From Salmonirosea aquatica (GTDB lineage: Bacteria; Bacteroidota; Bacteroidia; Cytophagales; Spirosomataceae), in assembly GCF_009296315.1 (NCBI RefSeq), contig NZ_WHLY01000002.1, forward strand, positions 2,294,001-2,358,000: a DNA stretch of 64,000 bases, read 5' to 3'. The position numbers were made by a program, and so were the translations under genes. Numbering within the stretch: the stretch's first letter is position 1; each line of letters opens with the position of its first letter. A model generated the notes under the pieces. That model did not search any database, was not told the DNA's origin, and saw nothing but the letters and a program-made list of their open reading frames with translations. Of the stretch, positions 35,520-44,864 are shown one piece after another.

Positions 35520-36716
35520 GTGAACCCTCAACTCGAAAAACTGTACCACCTGGCGGGAAGCTCCACCCGGCGGATCATTGGACTCATGTCGGGTACCTCC
35601 CTCGATGGTCTGGACATAGCGCTATGCCGTATCACGGGTAGCGGCCTGACCAGCGAGCTAAGTGTCGAGCAGTTCGCTACGGTACCTTATAGCGAGGATT
35701 TTCGAGATGAAATACGATCCGTCTTTGCCAGGAAAGAAATTGATTTCCAACAGCTATGTCTCCTGAATCCTTATATCGGGATTCGGCATGGGCACATGGT
35801 ACTCGACTGTTTGCAAACCTGGAATATTCCTGCCCAAGATATCGACCTGATTGCTAGCCATGGTCAAACGGTGTATCATGCACCCAAAAAACAGCATGGC
35901 TTGACTCGGTTCCCTAATGGTACCTTGCAAATCGGTGATGGCGATCATATAGCCGTTACGACGGGCATCATCACCATCAGCGATTTCCGGCAAAAGCACG
36001 TTGCGGCGGGCGGTGAGGGGGCTCCCGTGGCCGTGTACGGTGATTATCTTTTATTTTCTAAAAAAGGAGAAAACAGGATTCTGCTGAATATGGGCGGTAT
36101 CGCCAATTTCACCTACCTATCCGGGTCACAGGATGCCCGTGAAGTTTTTACAACCGATACGGGCCCCGGTAACATCCTGTTGGATGCCTTCACCCGGTTA
36201 TATTTTCACAAACCTTTCGACGAGAATGGAACACTGGCCGCTGCAGGTACCCCCCACGAAAGTTTGCTTCATGCCCTGAAAGATCACGCTTTTTTTACAT
36301 CGGATTTTCCCAAAACCACCGGACCGGAGGTTTTCAATATCGAATATGTGCGACGGGCCCAGCAACAAAGTAGTACCGAAACAATCGAACCCAGGGACCT
36401 GCTTGCTACCCTCACCCGGTTTAGTGCCGATACAATTGCGGATGCCATCAAAAAAACAATTCATCTAGATCAATATCATACCCTGTATGTCAGTGGTGGG
36501 GGCGCGCACAACCGGGCTTTGATGGGGGAGATCCAACGTCAGGTACCTGATTTCAAGATACTACCTATGCAGGAGCTAGGGGTAGCGGGGGATGCCAAGG
36601 AGGCGGTACTTTTTGCTCTACTGGCCAATGAAACTGTGGCCGGAGGAGCGGTTGATTTTGGTGGGCGGCAGGGGGTACCCAGCATTACGATGGGGAAAAT
36701 CTCGTTCCCGGGATAA
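35520..36716 (+). CDS. anmK: Anhydro-N-acetylmuramic acid kinase
   Basis: AnmK hydrolyses and phosphorylates 1,6-anhydroMurNAc to MurNAc-6-phosphate, recycling cell wall. The 398-aa protein begins at GTG 35520 after AGGAAG. Motifs: GLMSGTSLDGLDIALC near 21-36 (phosphate binding), IASHGQTVYHAP near 110, TTGIITISDFRQKHVAAGGEGAPVA near 145-170, NMGGIANFTYL, TDTGPGNILLDA near 218, and VSGGGAHNRALM near 328. No muramic acid etherase gene adjoins it. Confidence 0.95.
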   Translation: MNPQLEKLYHLAGSSTRRIIGLMSGTSLDGLDIALCRITGSGLTSELSVEQFATVPYSEDFRDEIRSVFARKEIDFQQLCLLNPYIGIRHGHMVLDCLQTWNIPAQDIDLIASHGQTVYHAPKKQHGLTRFPNGTLQIGDGDHIAVTTGIITISDFRQKHVAAGGEGAPVAVYGDYLLFSKKGENRILLNMGGIANFTYLSGSQDAREVFTTDTGPGNILLDAFTRLYFHKPFDENGTLAAAGTPHESLLHALKDHAFFTSDFPKTTGPEVFNIEYVRRAQQQSSTETIEPRDLLATLTRFSADTIADAIKKTIHLDQYHTLYVSGGGAHNRALMGEIQRQVPDFKILPMQELGVAGDAKEAVLFALLANETVAGGAVDFGGRQGVPSITMGKISFPG

Positions 36717-36904
36717 ATGTCATTGATAGAAACAAATAATAGAGCAAAGGTACCAACGTGTGTAAGAAGCATCAGCCCTCTGGGTGATTCATGATTCAAC
36801 ATCTTCAAATGAAATGAGTAATCCATTATCCTTATATAGATACCTGCCATCTTCTTTCAACCAAAACGATTCCACGACTACTCAAACCAACAATTCAGCG
36901 TTAA

Positions 36905-38104
36905 ATGTACGATATCATCATCATCGGCGGCGGCATCGTCGGACTTGCCACTGCCCTGCAATTGAAAGAGCAACGGCCCCAGCTGAAAGTGCTCGTACTG
37001 GAAAAAGAGAAACGGGTGGCCGAGCATCAGACCGGCCACAATAGCGGCGTCATTCATTCGGGGCTTTACTACAAGCCGGGCAGCCTGAAGGCCACCAACT
37101 GCATTCGGGGCTACCGGATGTTGCTGGATTTTTGCGACCGTGAGGGCATTCATTATGACTTGTGCGGGAAAATTGTCGTGGCTACGCGTCCCGAGGAGGT
37201 ACCTATTCTTAATGGCCTGCATGAGCGCGGCCTGCAGAATGGTCTGGTGGAAAACCGCAAAATTACCTTGGAGGAAATGCGGGAAATCGAGCCCCACGTG
37301 CGGGGCCTGGAAGGAATATGGGTACCCTACACCGGCATCATCGACTACAAGGCTGTATCGGAAAAATATGCGAAGCGAATCAGGGAATTGGGCGGTGAAA
37401 TCCGGTTGGGCGAGAAGGTTGTCCAGGTACATGCTACCGATGGACGTTCGCAGATCAGCACCGAAAAGGGTGGAGAATATAAGGCAAAACTTATTATCAA
37501 CTGTGCCGGCCTATACTCCGACAAAGTAGCTCAACTCACGCAGGAAGACTCCATGAAGGTACGTATCATTCCTTTCCGGGGTGAATACTACAAGCTGAAA
37601 GCGGAGAAAGAGCATCTGGTCAAAAACCTCATTTATCCCGTTCCCGACCCCAACTTTCCCTTTCTGGGCGTTCATTTTACGCGCATGATCGAAGGCGGCG
37701 TGGAGGCGGGCCCTAATGCTGTGCTGGCCTTCCGGCGCGAAGGATACGGCAAGCTAGATATTGATTTTAAAGAATTCATCGAAACGCTGGCCTGGCCCGG
37801 CTTTCGGAAAGTCGCGGCCAAATACTGGCAAACGGGGCTAGGTGAAATGTACCGCTCGTTTTCCAAAGCCGCTTTTACTAAAGCATTACAGGAGCTCATT
37901 CCCGAGATCCAGGCTGAGGACCTTGAACCTGGCGGCGCGGGCGTCCGAGCCCAAGCCTGCGACTACGACGGCGGACTGCTCGACGATTTCGCCATTCTGG
38001 AAAGTACCACAGCCATCAACGTAATCAACGCCCCGTCGCCAGCGGCTACCTCGTCGCTTTCCATTGGGCAGACGGTATCAGAACGGGCATTGGCGCGGTT
38101 GTGA
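36905..38104 (+). CDS. lhgO: L-2-hydroxyglutarate oxidase
   Basis: This FAD oxidoreductase of the DAO family oxidises L-2-hydroxyglutarate to 2-oxoglutarate. The 399-aa protein has the N-terminal dinucleotide fold DIIIIGGGIVGLATALQL, the LEKEKRVAEHQTGHNSGVIHSGLYY signature (about 31-56), INCAGLYSDKVAQL near 200, and the C-terminal GGAGVRAQACDYDGGLLDDF. In E. coli the orthologue feeds electrons to the quinone pool. The next gene's open frame overlaps its stop codon, but its likely start is 66 bp further on. Confidence 0.92.
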   Translation: MYDIIIIGGGIVGLATALQLKEQRPQLKVLVLEKEKRVAEHQTGHNSGVIHSGLYYKPGSLKATNCIRGYRMLLDFCDREGIHYDLCGKIVVATRPEEVPILNGLHERGLQNGLVENRKITLEEMREIEPHVRGLEGIWVPYTGIIDYKAVSEKYAKRIRELGGEIRLGEKVVQVHATDGRSQISTEKGGEYKAKLIINCAGLYSDKVAQLTQEDSMKVRIIPFRGEYYKLKAEKEHLVKNLIYPVPDPNFPFLGVHFTRMIEGGVEAGPNAVLAFRREGYGKLDIDFKEFIETLAWPGFRKVAAKYWQTGLGEMYRSFSKAAFTKALQELIPEIQAEDLEPGGAGVRAQACDYDGGLLDDFAILESTTAINVINAPSPAATSSLSIGQTVSERALARL

Positions 38105-38169
38105 GAGTATTTTCTATTTGTGTAGGTAATGGCAATTTTTCTAATGATCCAATTATAACCATCAAATTC

Positions 38170-39966
38170 ATGAAGTATTTTATAGGGCTGATTTGTCTGT
38201 TTGCTCCCGCCTACGCCCAAACTCACCACGACTACCAGATCGCCTTCCCAAATGCCGTTCACCACGAGGCAGAGGTGTCAGCCACCTTCAAAGGACTGGA
38301 AGATAAGGTACTCGAACTACGCATGAGCCGTACCTCGCCGGGCCGATACGCCATCCATGAGTTTGCCAAGAATGTTTATAACGTCAAGGCCACCGATGAA
38401 AACGGCCAAGTACTGTCCGTAACCCGGCCCAACCCCTATCAGTGGAATGTGAGCGGCCACCACGGTACCGTCAAGCTTTCCTATACGCTCTTTGCCAATC
38501 GGGGCGATGGTACCTACTCACAAGTAGACGAAACTCACGCGCACCTCAACATCCCGGCTACGTTCATGTACCCTCCGCAATATCCAAATCGGCCTATTAG
38601 GGTTCATGTCAAAGTTCGCGACGACCTGAACTGGAAGGTAGCGACGCAACTCAAAGACTTAGGCAACAATACCTACCTGGCGCCTGATTTAGATTATTTC
38701 ATGGATAGTCCTACTGAAATCAGCAACTTTCAAATTCGGGAATTTATAGAAACCTCCAATGGCAAACCCTATACGATCCGCTTTGCACTGCACCACACAG
38801 GAACCGAAGCAGAATTGGATACCTACATGGAAAGTGTAAAGAAGATCGTTAGGCAGGAAAAAGCCGTGTACGGCGAGTTGCCCGATTACGACTTTGGCCA
38901 ATATACCTTCCTGGCCTGCTACCTGGGCCATGTGTCAGGCGATGGCATGGAACACCGTAATTCCACAGTGCTCACCAGCACCCGGAGCTTGGAGGCAGGA
39001 GGTCTGAAGGGCAATGCCGGCACGATTTCCCACGAATTTTTCCACTGCTGGAATGTCGAGCGTATCCGCCCCAAATCCCTGCAGCCCTTTGACTACACTG
39101 AAGCCAATATGTCGGGGGAGCTGTGGTTTGCCGAAGGTTTCACACAATATTATACCAGTCTGATCCTTTGCCGGGCGGGTTTGATTACTCCTCAGGAATA
39201 CGTGGAAGGACTGGCGGGTAGCCTCAATTACGTCTGGAATTCGCCCGCTCATAAGTATTTTACACCCATCGAGATGAGCTACCAGGCACCCTTCGTAGAT
39301 GCAGCCACCTCGCTCGATCCCGTCAATCGGGAAAATACCTTTATCTCGTACTATACCTACGGCAGTGTACTGGGCCTGGCGCTAGACCTATCCTTACGAA
39401 AGTTGGATAAAGGCCTTTCGCTGGATGGTTTCATGCAGGCAGTATGGCTCGCCTATGGTAGGGGCGAGGTACCTTACACAGTCCGGGATCTTGAATTGGC
39501 CCTCAGCAGCTATGCCGGGGAAAACTTCGCCCAAGACTTTTTTGGCTCTTATATTTTTAAATCACAGATGCCGGACTACCAGAAATTACTGGCAGACTTC
39601 GGGGTAAATCTCAATAAAGCTAATCCCAAAACGGCCAGTTTGGGAGCTTATCTGGTTATCCGCGATGGAGCCGCCCTGGTAGCCTCCAATCCGATCGAAG
39701 GTGGCGCCGCCTATCTGGCAGGCCTGGCGCAGGGCGATCGGATCTTATCGCTTGGCTATAAGCCCGTTGGCAATGATACAGACACCCAAAAATTATTGGC
39801 CGAGTTTAAGGTAGGCGAAACCGTTGAGGTTATTTTCGAGCGATTTGGAAAAAAGCAGAAATCAGCCGTCACTTTTCAGAGTGACCCATCGTATTCTACT
39901 ACGCTGAAAACGGAGGTACCGGCCAAAGCTCAGAAAATGCAACAGGAATGGCTGGGAGGCAAATAA
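38170..39966 (+). CDS. M61 family glycyl aminopeptidase-like protein with PDZ domain
   Basis: I start at ATG 38170 (598 aa), which gives a signal peptide (MKYFIGLICLFAPAYAQ). The zinc peptidase core has HEFFHCWNVERIRPKSL near 288 (HExxH motif) and a further zinc-binding glutamate in GELWFAEGFTQYY near 318. The N-terminal beta-domain (about 25-230) is typical of M61. A PDZ-like domain lies at about 480-575 (YLVIRDGAALVASNPIEGG, AYLAGLAQGDRILSLG). M61 members cleave N-terminal glycine or related residues; the true substrate here is unknown. It is likely periplasmic. Confidence 0.9.
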   Translation: MKYFIGLICLFAPAYAQTHHDYQIAFPNAVHHEAEVSATFKGLEDKVLELRMSRTSPGRYAIHEFAKNVYNVKATDENGQVLSVTRPNPYQWNVSGHHGTVKLSYTLFANRGDGTYSQVDETHAHLNIPATFMYPPQYPNRPIRVHVKVRDDLNWKVATQLKDLGNNTYLAPDLDYFMDSPTEISNFQIREFIETSNGKPYTIRFALHHTGTEAELDTYMESVKKIVRQEKAVYGELPDYDFGQYTFLACYLGHVSGDGMEHRNSTVLTSTRSLEAGGLKGNAGTISHEFFHCWNVERIRPKSLQPFDYTEANMSGELWFAEGFTQYYTSLILCRAGLITPQEYVEGLAGSLNYVWNSPAHKYFTPIEMSYQAPFVDAATSLDPVNRENTFISYYTYGSVLGLALDLSLRKLDKGLSLDGFMQAVWLAYGRGEVPYTVRDLELALSSYAGENFAQDFFGSYIFKSQMPDYQKLLADFGVNLNKANPKTASLGAYLVIRDGAALVASNPIEGGAAYLAGLAQGDRILSLGYKPVGNDTDTQKLLAEFKVGETVEVIFERFGKKQKSAVTFQSDPSYSTTLKTEVPAKAQKMQQEWLGGK

Positions 39967-40046
39967 TAGCAGCGGATTTGCCTGCGTGAGCTTCTCTGCC
40001 GTCGCCTTTATCGCTGGATATCGAAACATTAATTTCTTACACTGCC

Positions 40047-40077
40047 TTGTAATTCAAAATGTTAAACTCTATATTTG
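40047..40077 (+). promoter_or_regulatory. Promoter of the rplM-rpsI-rpsB-tsf operon
   Basis: TTG at 40047-40049, a 20-bp spacer and TATATTTG at 40070-40077 match the Bacteroidota consensus. Transcription would begin near 40084, giving a leader of about 70 nt. A 6-bp inverted repeat (GTCCCA at 40080, TGGGAC at 40094) sits at the predicted start. Confidence 0.65.
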
Positions 40078-40153
40078 CAGTCCCATTTTCAGGTGGGACA
40101 GGCATTTTATTGTGTAAAATACTGAATATCAATTATAAAACTTTTTGTTAATC

Positions 40154-40603
40154 GTGGATACGTTAAGCTACAAAACCATCTCGGCGAACAAAAACACAGT
40201 CAAAAAGGAGTGGATCGTGGTGGATGCCAAGGATGTGGTACTGGGCCGTTTGGCCAGTGAAGTAGCCAAAATCATCCGGGGTAAGCACAAACCCGACTTC
40301 ACCCCGCACGTTGATTGTGGTGATAACGTGATCGTTATCAACGCCGATAAAATCAAACTGACCGGAAAGAAAATGACCGACAAGGTCTATGTTCGGCATA
40401 CAGGCTATCCAGGCGGACAGCGTTTTCAAACGCCACGCGAATTGTTGGCCAAGCACCCCGAGCGCATCGTCGAGAAGGCCGTCCGGGGCATGCTGCCCAA
40501 GAGCCGTTTGGGTCGTCGCTTGTTCACCAATTTGTTTGTGTACGCTGGCGCTGAACACAAGCATGAAGCTCAGCAGCCCAAGCAAGTCAAATTTAATTTG
40601 TAA
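40154..40603 (+). CDS. rplM: 50S ribosomal protein L13
   Basis: L13 is an early-assembly protein of the large subunit. The start is GTG at 40154 (150 aa), giving [20 protein letters not shown], the usual Bacteroidota N-terminus; an upstream TTG would add three untypical residues. Family motifs: [37 protein letters not shown] and HTGYPGG, then [15 protein letters not shown]. First gene of an rplM-rpsI-rpsB-tsf operon. It has no GGTACC motif. Confidence 0.97.
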   Translation: MDTLSYKTISANKNTVKKEWIVVDAKDVVLGRLASEVAKIIRGKHKPDFTPHVDCGDNVIVINADKIKLTGKKMTDKVYVRHTGYPGGQRFQTPRELLAKHPERIVEKAVRGMLPKSRLGRRLFTNLFVYAGAEHKHEAQQPKQVKFNL

Positions 40604-40614
40604 GCCAACAGCAC

Positions 40615-41001
40615 ATGGAAGTTATCAACACAATCGGTAGAAGAAAAACCGCCGTGGCGCGGATTTACATGACGCCCGGAAATGGAGAAATTAAGGTCAA
40701 TGGCCGCGACTACAAAGAATATTTCCCCTTTGAAGTTCACCAGATCATTCTCCAGCAACCTTTCACGACGCTTAACGCGACGGGAACCTACAACCTCAAA
40801 GTGAACGTACGCGGTGGCGGCGTGACCGGACAGGCCGAAGCGACCCGCATGGCGATTGCCCGGGCATTGGTTGAGAATAGCGCAGAAAACCGTCCCGCTT
40901 TGAAGAAAGAAGGATTCCTTACCCGCGATCCTCGTATGGTCGAGCGTAAGAAATACGGACGTCGGAAAGCTCGCCGGAAGTTCCAGTTCTCGAAGCGTTA
41001 A
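40615..41001 (+). CDS. rpsI: 30S ribosomal protein S9
   Basis: S9 contacts P-site tRNA with its basic C-terminus. The 128-aa protein starts MEVINTIGRRKTAVARIYMT and ends YGRRKARRKFQFSKR, the conserved tail. GGGVTGQAEATRMAIARAL is the central motif. It lies 11 bp after rplM, a near-universal pairing. Confidence 0.98.
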   Translation: MEVINTIGRRKTAVARIYMTPGNGEIKVNGRDYKEYFPFEVHQIILQQPFTTLNATGTYNLKVNVRGGGVTGQAEATRMAIARALVENSAENRPALKKEGFLTRDPRMVERKKYGRRKARRKFQFSKR

Positions 41002-41191
41002 TATCTGGCCCATGGCTTATAGCAGCTGGCTGGTAGCTTTTTAGAAATGCGCAGACAGTCCTAGTGCTTCTTAGTATTTTTAAGAAACCCAATAGCCAGT
41101 AGCTGATAAATGTCCAGACAGTACTTATCGTGCCCGATGTGCTGTGCTGCGTAATTTTTATTTTTTTATACTCATATTTATTTAATCAGAA

Positions 41192-42019
41192 ATGGCACAA
41201 ATAGAATATAAGGATTTGCTGGATGCAGGTGTGCATTTTGGCCACCTTACCCGCAAGTGGGATCCCCGCATGGCCCCGTACATTTTCATGGAAAAGAACG
41301 GCATCCATATTGTGGATCTGAACAAAACCCTGAGTTGCCTGGATCAGGCCGAGAACGCTATCAAGCAAATTGTCCGGTCCGGTCGTAAGATCATGTTCGT
41401 GGCAACTAAGAAGCAGGCCCAGGAAATTGTGACCGAAGAGGCCAAGCGCCTGAAAATGCCCTACGTCACTGATCGTTGGTTAGGGGGTATGCTCACCAAC
41501 TTCGGTACGATTCGCAAATCACTTAAGAAGCTACAGACGCTCGACAAGATGCTTAGCGACGAAGCTACGGTGAATAATATTGCGAAGCGCGAGCGGCTTA
41601 TGCTGAGCCGTGAGCAGGAAAAACTGAACAGAGTGTTAGGTGGTGTAGCTGACCTGACGCGCCTGCCAGCTGCCTTGTTTGTGGTAGATGTAAAGCGTGA
41701 GCATATTGCCGTATCCGAGGCCCAGCGATTGAATATTCCGGTGTTTGCGATCTGTGACACCAACTCAAATCCTGACCTGGTGGATTTCCCGATTCCGGGT
41801 AATGACGACGCCTATAAGTCGATCTCCCTGCTTACGCTAGCTGTAGGCAAGGCCATCGAAGAAGGTCTAATGGAGCGCAAGCAAGATAAGGACGATCAGC
41901 GGTTGGCCGAAGAAGAAGAAGCCAAGCGTCAGAGCGACCTGCGGAACGAGACTGAAAGTGACGAAGAAACCAAGGCTGCTGCTCCCAAAGCAGTTGTTGA
42001 GGAGAGCGACGAAGAGTAA
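41192..42019 (+). CDS. rpsB: 30S ribosomal protein S2
   Basis: S2 joins late in 30S assembly and helps recruit S1. The 275-aa protein shows [25 protein letters not shown] at the start, [35 protein letters not shown] and [23 protein letters not shown]. The C-terminal 45 residues are acidic low complexity ([20 protein letters not shown]), a Bacteroidota feature. A 190-bp spacer separates it from rpsI and 196 bp separate it from tsf, so internal promoters or attenuators are possible. Confidence 0.98.
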   Translation: MAQIEYKDLLDAGVHFGHLTRKWDPRMAPYIFMEKNGIHIVDLNKTLSCLDQAENAIKQIVRSGRKIMFVATKKQAQEIVTEEAKRLKMPYVTDRWLGGMLTNFGTIRKSLKKLQTLDKMLSDEATVNNIAKRERLMLSREQEKLNRVLGGVADLTRLPAALFVVDVKREHIAVSEAQRLNIPVFAICDTNSNPDLVDFPIPGNDDAYKSISLLTLAVGKAIEEGLMERKQDKDDQRLAEEEEAKRQSDLRNETESDEETKAAAPKAVVEESDEE

Positions 42020-42095
42020 ACCGTCCGGCACCGGGTACCACCACGTGGAGTACGGTTCAGCACCAGCTATTCTTAGGAAAATCTGAATATAGATG

Positions 42096-42126
42096 AGTAG
42101 CCCGTAGCCTCCCGCTATGGGCTACT
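42096..42126 (+). other. Hairpin between rpsB and tsf
   Basis: AGTAGCCCGTAG (42096-42107) pairs with CTATGGGCTACT (42115-42126) in a 12-bp stem with one G-T pair and a 7-nt loop. No T-run follows. It may set relative rpsB and tsf transcript levels; this is inference. Confidence 0.55.
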
Positions 42127-42215
42127 GTATTATTAAAATACCAGTAACGTTACTAGAGGTACCTTTACCAAAATTTTGACCAACAAATAACAAACATTAA
42201 TCGAAAAAGAAGACC

Positions 42216-43052
42216 ATGGCAATAACTGCGCAAGATGTAAACAAACTTCGCCAAATGACTGGCGCCGGCATGATGGATTGTAAAAAAGCCCTCACTGAAG
42301 CCGATGGCGATTTTGACAAAGCAGTAGATGTTCTGCGTAAGCAGGGACAAAAAGTAGCCGCCAAACGGGCCGACAATGCTACTTCGGAAGGTACGGTATT
42401 AGTACAAATCAGCGAGAACGGAAAGAATGGTAAACTAATAGCACTGGCTTGCGAAACCGAGCCGGTTTCTAACGTAGAAGATTTCAAAAACCTGGCTCAG
42501 GCTATTCTGGATACAGCCGTAGCTACCGATGCCGCTGATAAAGAAACACTTCTGGCCACAACGGCGGAAGATGGTCGCCCGTTGAGTGAGCACATCGTGG
42601 ACCTGGTGGGTAAATTGGGTGAGAAACTCGATGTTGTGGCCTACGAAAACATATCGGCTGAGGAAGTGGTGTCTTACATTCATTCCAACGGTAAGTTGGG
42701 AGTACTGGTAGGTTTCGAGGGTGTTAACGGTACTGACGTAACCGATTTAGGCAAGGATGTGGCCATGCAGATTGCGGCTATGAAACCTGTGGCCCTGGAC
42801 AAGGACGGCGTAGATGCTGCTACCATCGAACGTGAAATCGAGGTAGGTAAGGATCAGGCTCGCGCCGAAGGCAAGCCTGAGGCCATGCTGGAGAAAATCG
42901 CCATGGGCAAACTCAACAAGTTCTATCGTGACAATACGCTCCTGAATCAAGACTTCGTAAAGGATTCTTCTTTGACTATCCGCCAGCTCTTGGAAAAAAC
43001 CGCCAAAGGACTTACAGTGAAAGATTTCAAGCGCGTTGCGATTGGCGCCTAA
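42216..43052 (+). CDS. tsf: Elongation factor Ts
   Basis: EF-Ts recycles EF-Tu by GDP/GTP exchange. The 278-aa protein has the N-terminal UBA-like domain with KLRQMTGAGMMDCKKALTEADGDFDKAVDVLRKQG (the TGAGMMDCKKAL motif is diagnostic) and the core dimerisation domains with ALACETEPVSNVEDFK and MQIAAMKPVALDKDGV. A strong terminator at 43085 closes the operon. Confidence 0.98.
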   Translation: MAITAQDVNKLRQMTGAGMMDCKKALTEADGDFDKAVDVLRKQGQKVAAKRADNATSEGTVLVQISENGKNGKLIALACETEPVSNVEDFKNLAQAILDTAVATDAADKETLLATTAEDGRPLSEHIVDLVGKLGEKLDVVAYENISAEEVVSYIHSNGKLGVLVGFEGVNGTDVTDLGKDVAMQIAAMKPVALDKDGVDAATIEREIEVGKDQARAEGKPEAMLEKIAMGKLNKFYRDNTLLNQDFVKDSSLTIRQLLEKTAKGLTVKDFKRVAIGA

Positions 43053-43084
43053 TTCTGATTTATATAATAATTATAGTATCAAGA

Positions 43085-43117
43085 AGCCCGGCAATTTTAG
43101 ATTGCCGGGCTTTTTTG
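43085..43117 (+). terminator. Intrinsic terminator after tsf
   Basis: AGCCCGGCAAT (43085-43095) and ATTGCCGGGCT (43101-43111) form an 11-bp perfect stem followed by six more T. Confidence 0.92.
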
Positions 43118-43176
43118 TGTTATTTGAAATAATATATAGCAGAAAGTGTACTCAGGGCAAGTTACCTTCCCACCCT

Positions 43177-43809
43177 ATGGACGTCCTAACATTCCAGGAT
43201 AAAGCAATTGACGTATATAGTGACGAGGAACTCGTTCATCGATTCATCATTACCCAACGCAATTTGTTTTTTGAAGAACTGTACCGACGGTATGCCGATA
43301 AGGTATACCGAAAGTGCCTGTCGTTTGTGAAGGATTCTGCCCGGGCAGAGGATTTCACCCATGATATCTTCCTGAAATTGATTCTCAAGCTAGGTACCTA
43401 TAAGGAAGATGCCCGATTCTCAACCTGGCTGTATTCTATTACCTACAATTATTGTATGGATCAATTGCGGATCAACAAAAAACGTAGCGAGGTATACGCT
43501 GAGGAGGAACTGGAAATTCCGGACGATACGAATCTGGATATGGCCTTTGAGGAGCCTGATGTGGAGATACGGCGGTTGAATGAAGCCCTTAACTACCTGC
43601 ATACCGAAGAAAAAGGAATTCTGATGATGAAATACCAAGATGACCTCAGTATCCGGGAGATTGCACAGGCTTTCCGCATTACAGAAAGCGCGGTCAAGAT
43701 GCGCCTGCTGCGATCGCGGGAAAAACTCAGGACCAGGTACCTGGAAACCATCGTGTTCTGGGGCTTGCTGTTCGCCAAGCTACTGGAATTGTTACGATAC
43801 ACTAAATAG
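43177..43809 (+). CDS. ECF-type RNA polymerase sigma factor with a hydrophobic C-terminal tail
   Basis: I start at ATG 43177 (210 aa); the longer open frame would begin inside tsf. Region 2 covers about 28-95 (FEELYRRYADKVYRKCLSFV, EDFTHDIFLKLI, FSTWLYSITYNYCMDQLR). Region 4 is at about 130-190 (LSIREIAQAFRITESAVKMRLLRSREKLR). The linker is acidic. The last 20 residues (TIVFWGLLFAKLLELLRYTK) are hydrophobic and could touch the membrane or fold over region 4. No classic anti-sigma gene follows; instead a 60-codon ORF begins 5 bp after its stop codon. Confidence 0.9.
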   Translation: MDVLTFQDKAIDVYSDEELVHRFIITQRNLFFEELYRRYADKVYRKCLSFVKDSARAEDFTHDIFLKLILKLGTYKEDARFSTWLYSITYNYCMDQLRINKKRSEVYAEEELEIPDDTNLDMAFEEPDVEIRRLNEALNYLHTEEKGILMMKYQDDLSIREIAQAFRITESAVKMRLLRSREKLRTRYLETIVFWGLLFAKLLELLRYTK

Positions 43810-43814
43810 TCCCT

Positions 43815-43997
43815 GTGGAGAACGACGCATTCAAACAGCTGGATCCCGACCATCAGGCTCCTGCCTACCTGAAGGAAGCACTGGTGTCGGAGATTGATTT
43901 CATTCGTGATACGTTGCAGATCGTCACCCATTTTACAGAAGGCTTTTTAGGTGCGGCTATTAACAACCTTTCCCAACTTGTTGATTCAGAACCCTAG
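43815..43997 (+). CDS. Small acidic protein of unknown function after the sigma factor
   Basis: This 60-aa ORF starts with GTG and encodes an acidic protein (PDHQAPAYLKEALVSEIDFI, then RDTLQIVTHFTEGFLGAAIN). Its tight placement (5 bp after the sigma gene, 12 bp before the channel gene) and helical amphipathic composition suggest a real gene. It has no membrane segment or recognised domain. A role as partner or inhibitor of the sigma factor is a hypothesis from position only. Confidence 0.6.
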   Translation: MENDAFKQLDPDHQAPAYLKEALVSEIDFIRDTLQIVTHFTEGFLGAAINNLSQLVDSEP

Positions 43998-44009
43998 TCC
44001 CGATCCTGT

Positions 44010-44852
44010 ATGCAAACAATTCCTAACATTACTCAAATACTCATCAATACGTTCAACACGCTTATCAATCAATTCATTGATTTCGTGCCTCGTTTGATGG
44101 GCTGTCTTGTCATCCTCATCGTGGGGTACCTAGTAGCCAAGGGCGTATCGGTGTTAGTCGGCAATATACTGGGTCGGGTAGGTTTCGACCGGATTGGTGA
44201 GAAATTGAACGAAATCAGCATCATCAAGCAACTAAAGACAGAAATCAAACTCAGCGAGATCACCGCCAAAGTACTGTACTACTTCATACTGCTGGTGTTC
44301 TTGACGGCAGCGACCGAAACCCTGGGTGTAGATGCCATCACGAGCATGGTATTGTCCATCGTTAATTTTATTCCGCAGCTGATTGCCGCCGCCATTATGT
44401 TACAGGTAGGTATCATGCTGGCCGATGTTATCAAAAATACCGTCACGGGACTATGCAAATCGTTCAATATACCTTCGGCCAAGCTCATCGGCAACCTCGT
44501 ATTCGTGTTTTTTCTTATCATTACCTTCATCAGCGCTCTGGGCCAGATCGGCATCGAAACCACTTTGCTAATCTCCAGCTTCAACCTCATTCTTGGCGGC
44601 ATCGTAGCGGCTTTCGCTTTGGGCTATGGCATTGCTTCGCGCGATGTGCTGGCCAATATGATTTCGGCGATGTACAGCCGTAAAAAGTACAAGGTAGGCC
44701 AGACCGTAAAACTGGATGACGTCAAGGGAATCATTACCCAACTGGACAATGTGTCCGTGACGATTCAGAGCGCCGAGGCTACTATTGTGTTGCCTTTACA
44801 GCTTTTCCAGTCCAGGAAAGTGGAGATTTTTAACGAAACCATCCCTCAATAA
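44010..44852 (+). CDS. MscS-like mechanosensitive channel family protein
   Basis: The 280-aa protein has about four membrane helices (20-47, 85-107, 115-140, 156-178), with a further pore-like helix near 187-210 rich in Gly and Ala (LILGGIVAAFALGYGIASRDVLANMISAMYSRKKYKVGQ), as in the MscS pore helix and its amphipathic extension. A short beta-domain follows (VKLDDVKGIITQLDNVSVTI). The protein resembles the small CmpX/TM-helix-repeat group rather than E. coli MscS. It probably gates under membrane tension. It is followed by DUF3078 and mscL. Confidence 0.85.
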   Translation: MQTIPNITQILINTFNTLINQFIDFVPRLMGCLVILIVGYLVAKGVSVLVGNILGRVGFDRIGEKLNEISIIKQLKTEIKLSEITAKVLYYFILLVFLTAATETLGVDAITSMVLSIVNFIPQLIAAAIMLQVGIMLADVIKNTVTGLCKSFNIPSAKLIGNLVFVFFLIITFISALGQIGIETTLLISSFNLILGGIVAAFALGYGIASRDVLANMISAMYSRKKYKVGQTVKLDDVKGIITQLDNVSVTIQSAEATIVLPLQLFQSRKVEIFNETIPQ

Positions 44853-44864
44853 ATCCTATACAGC

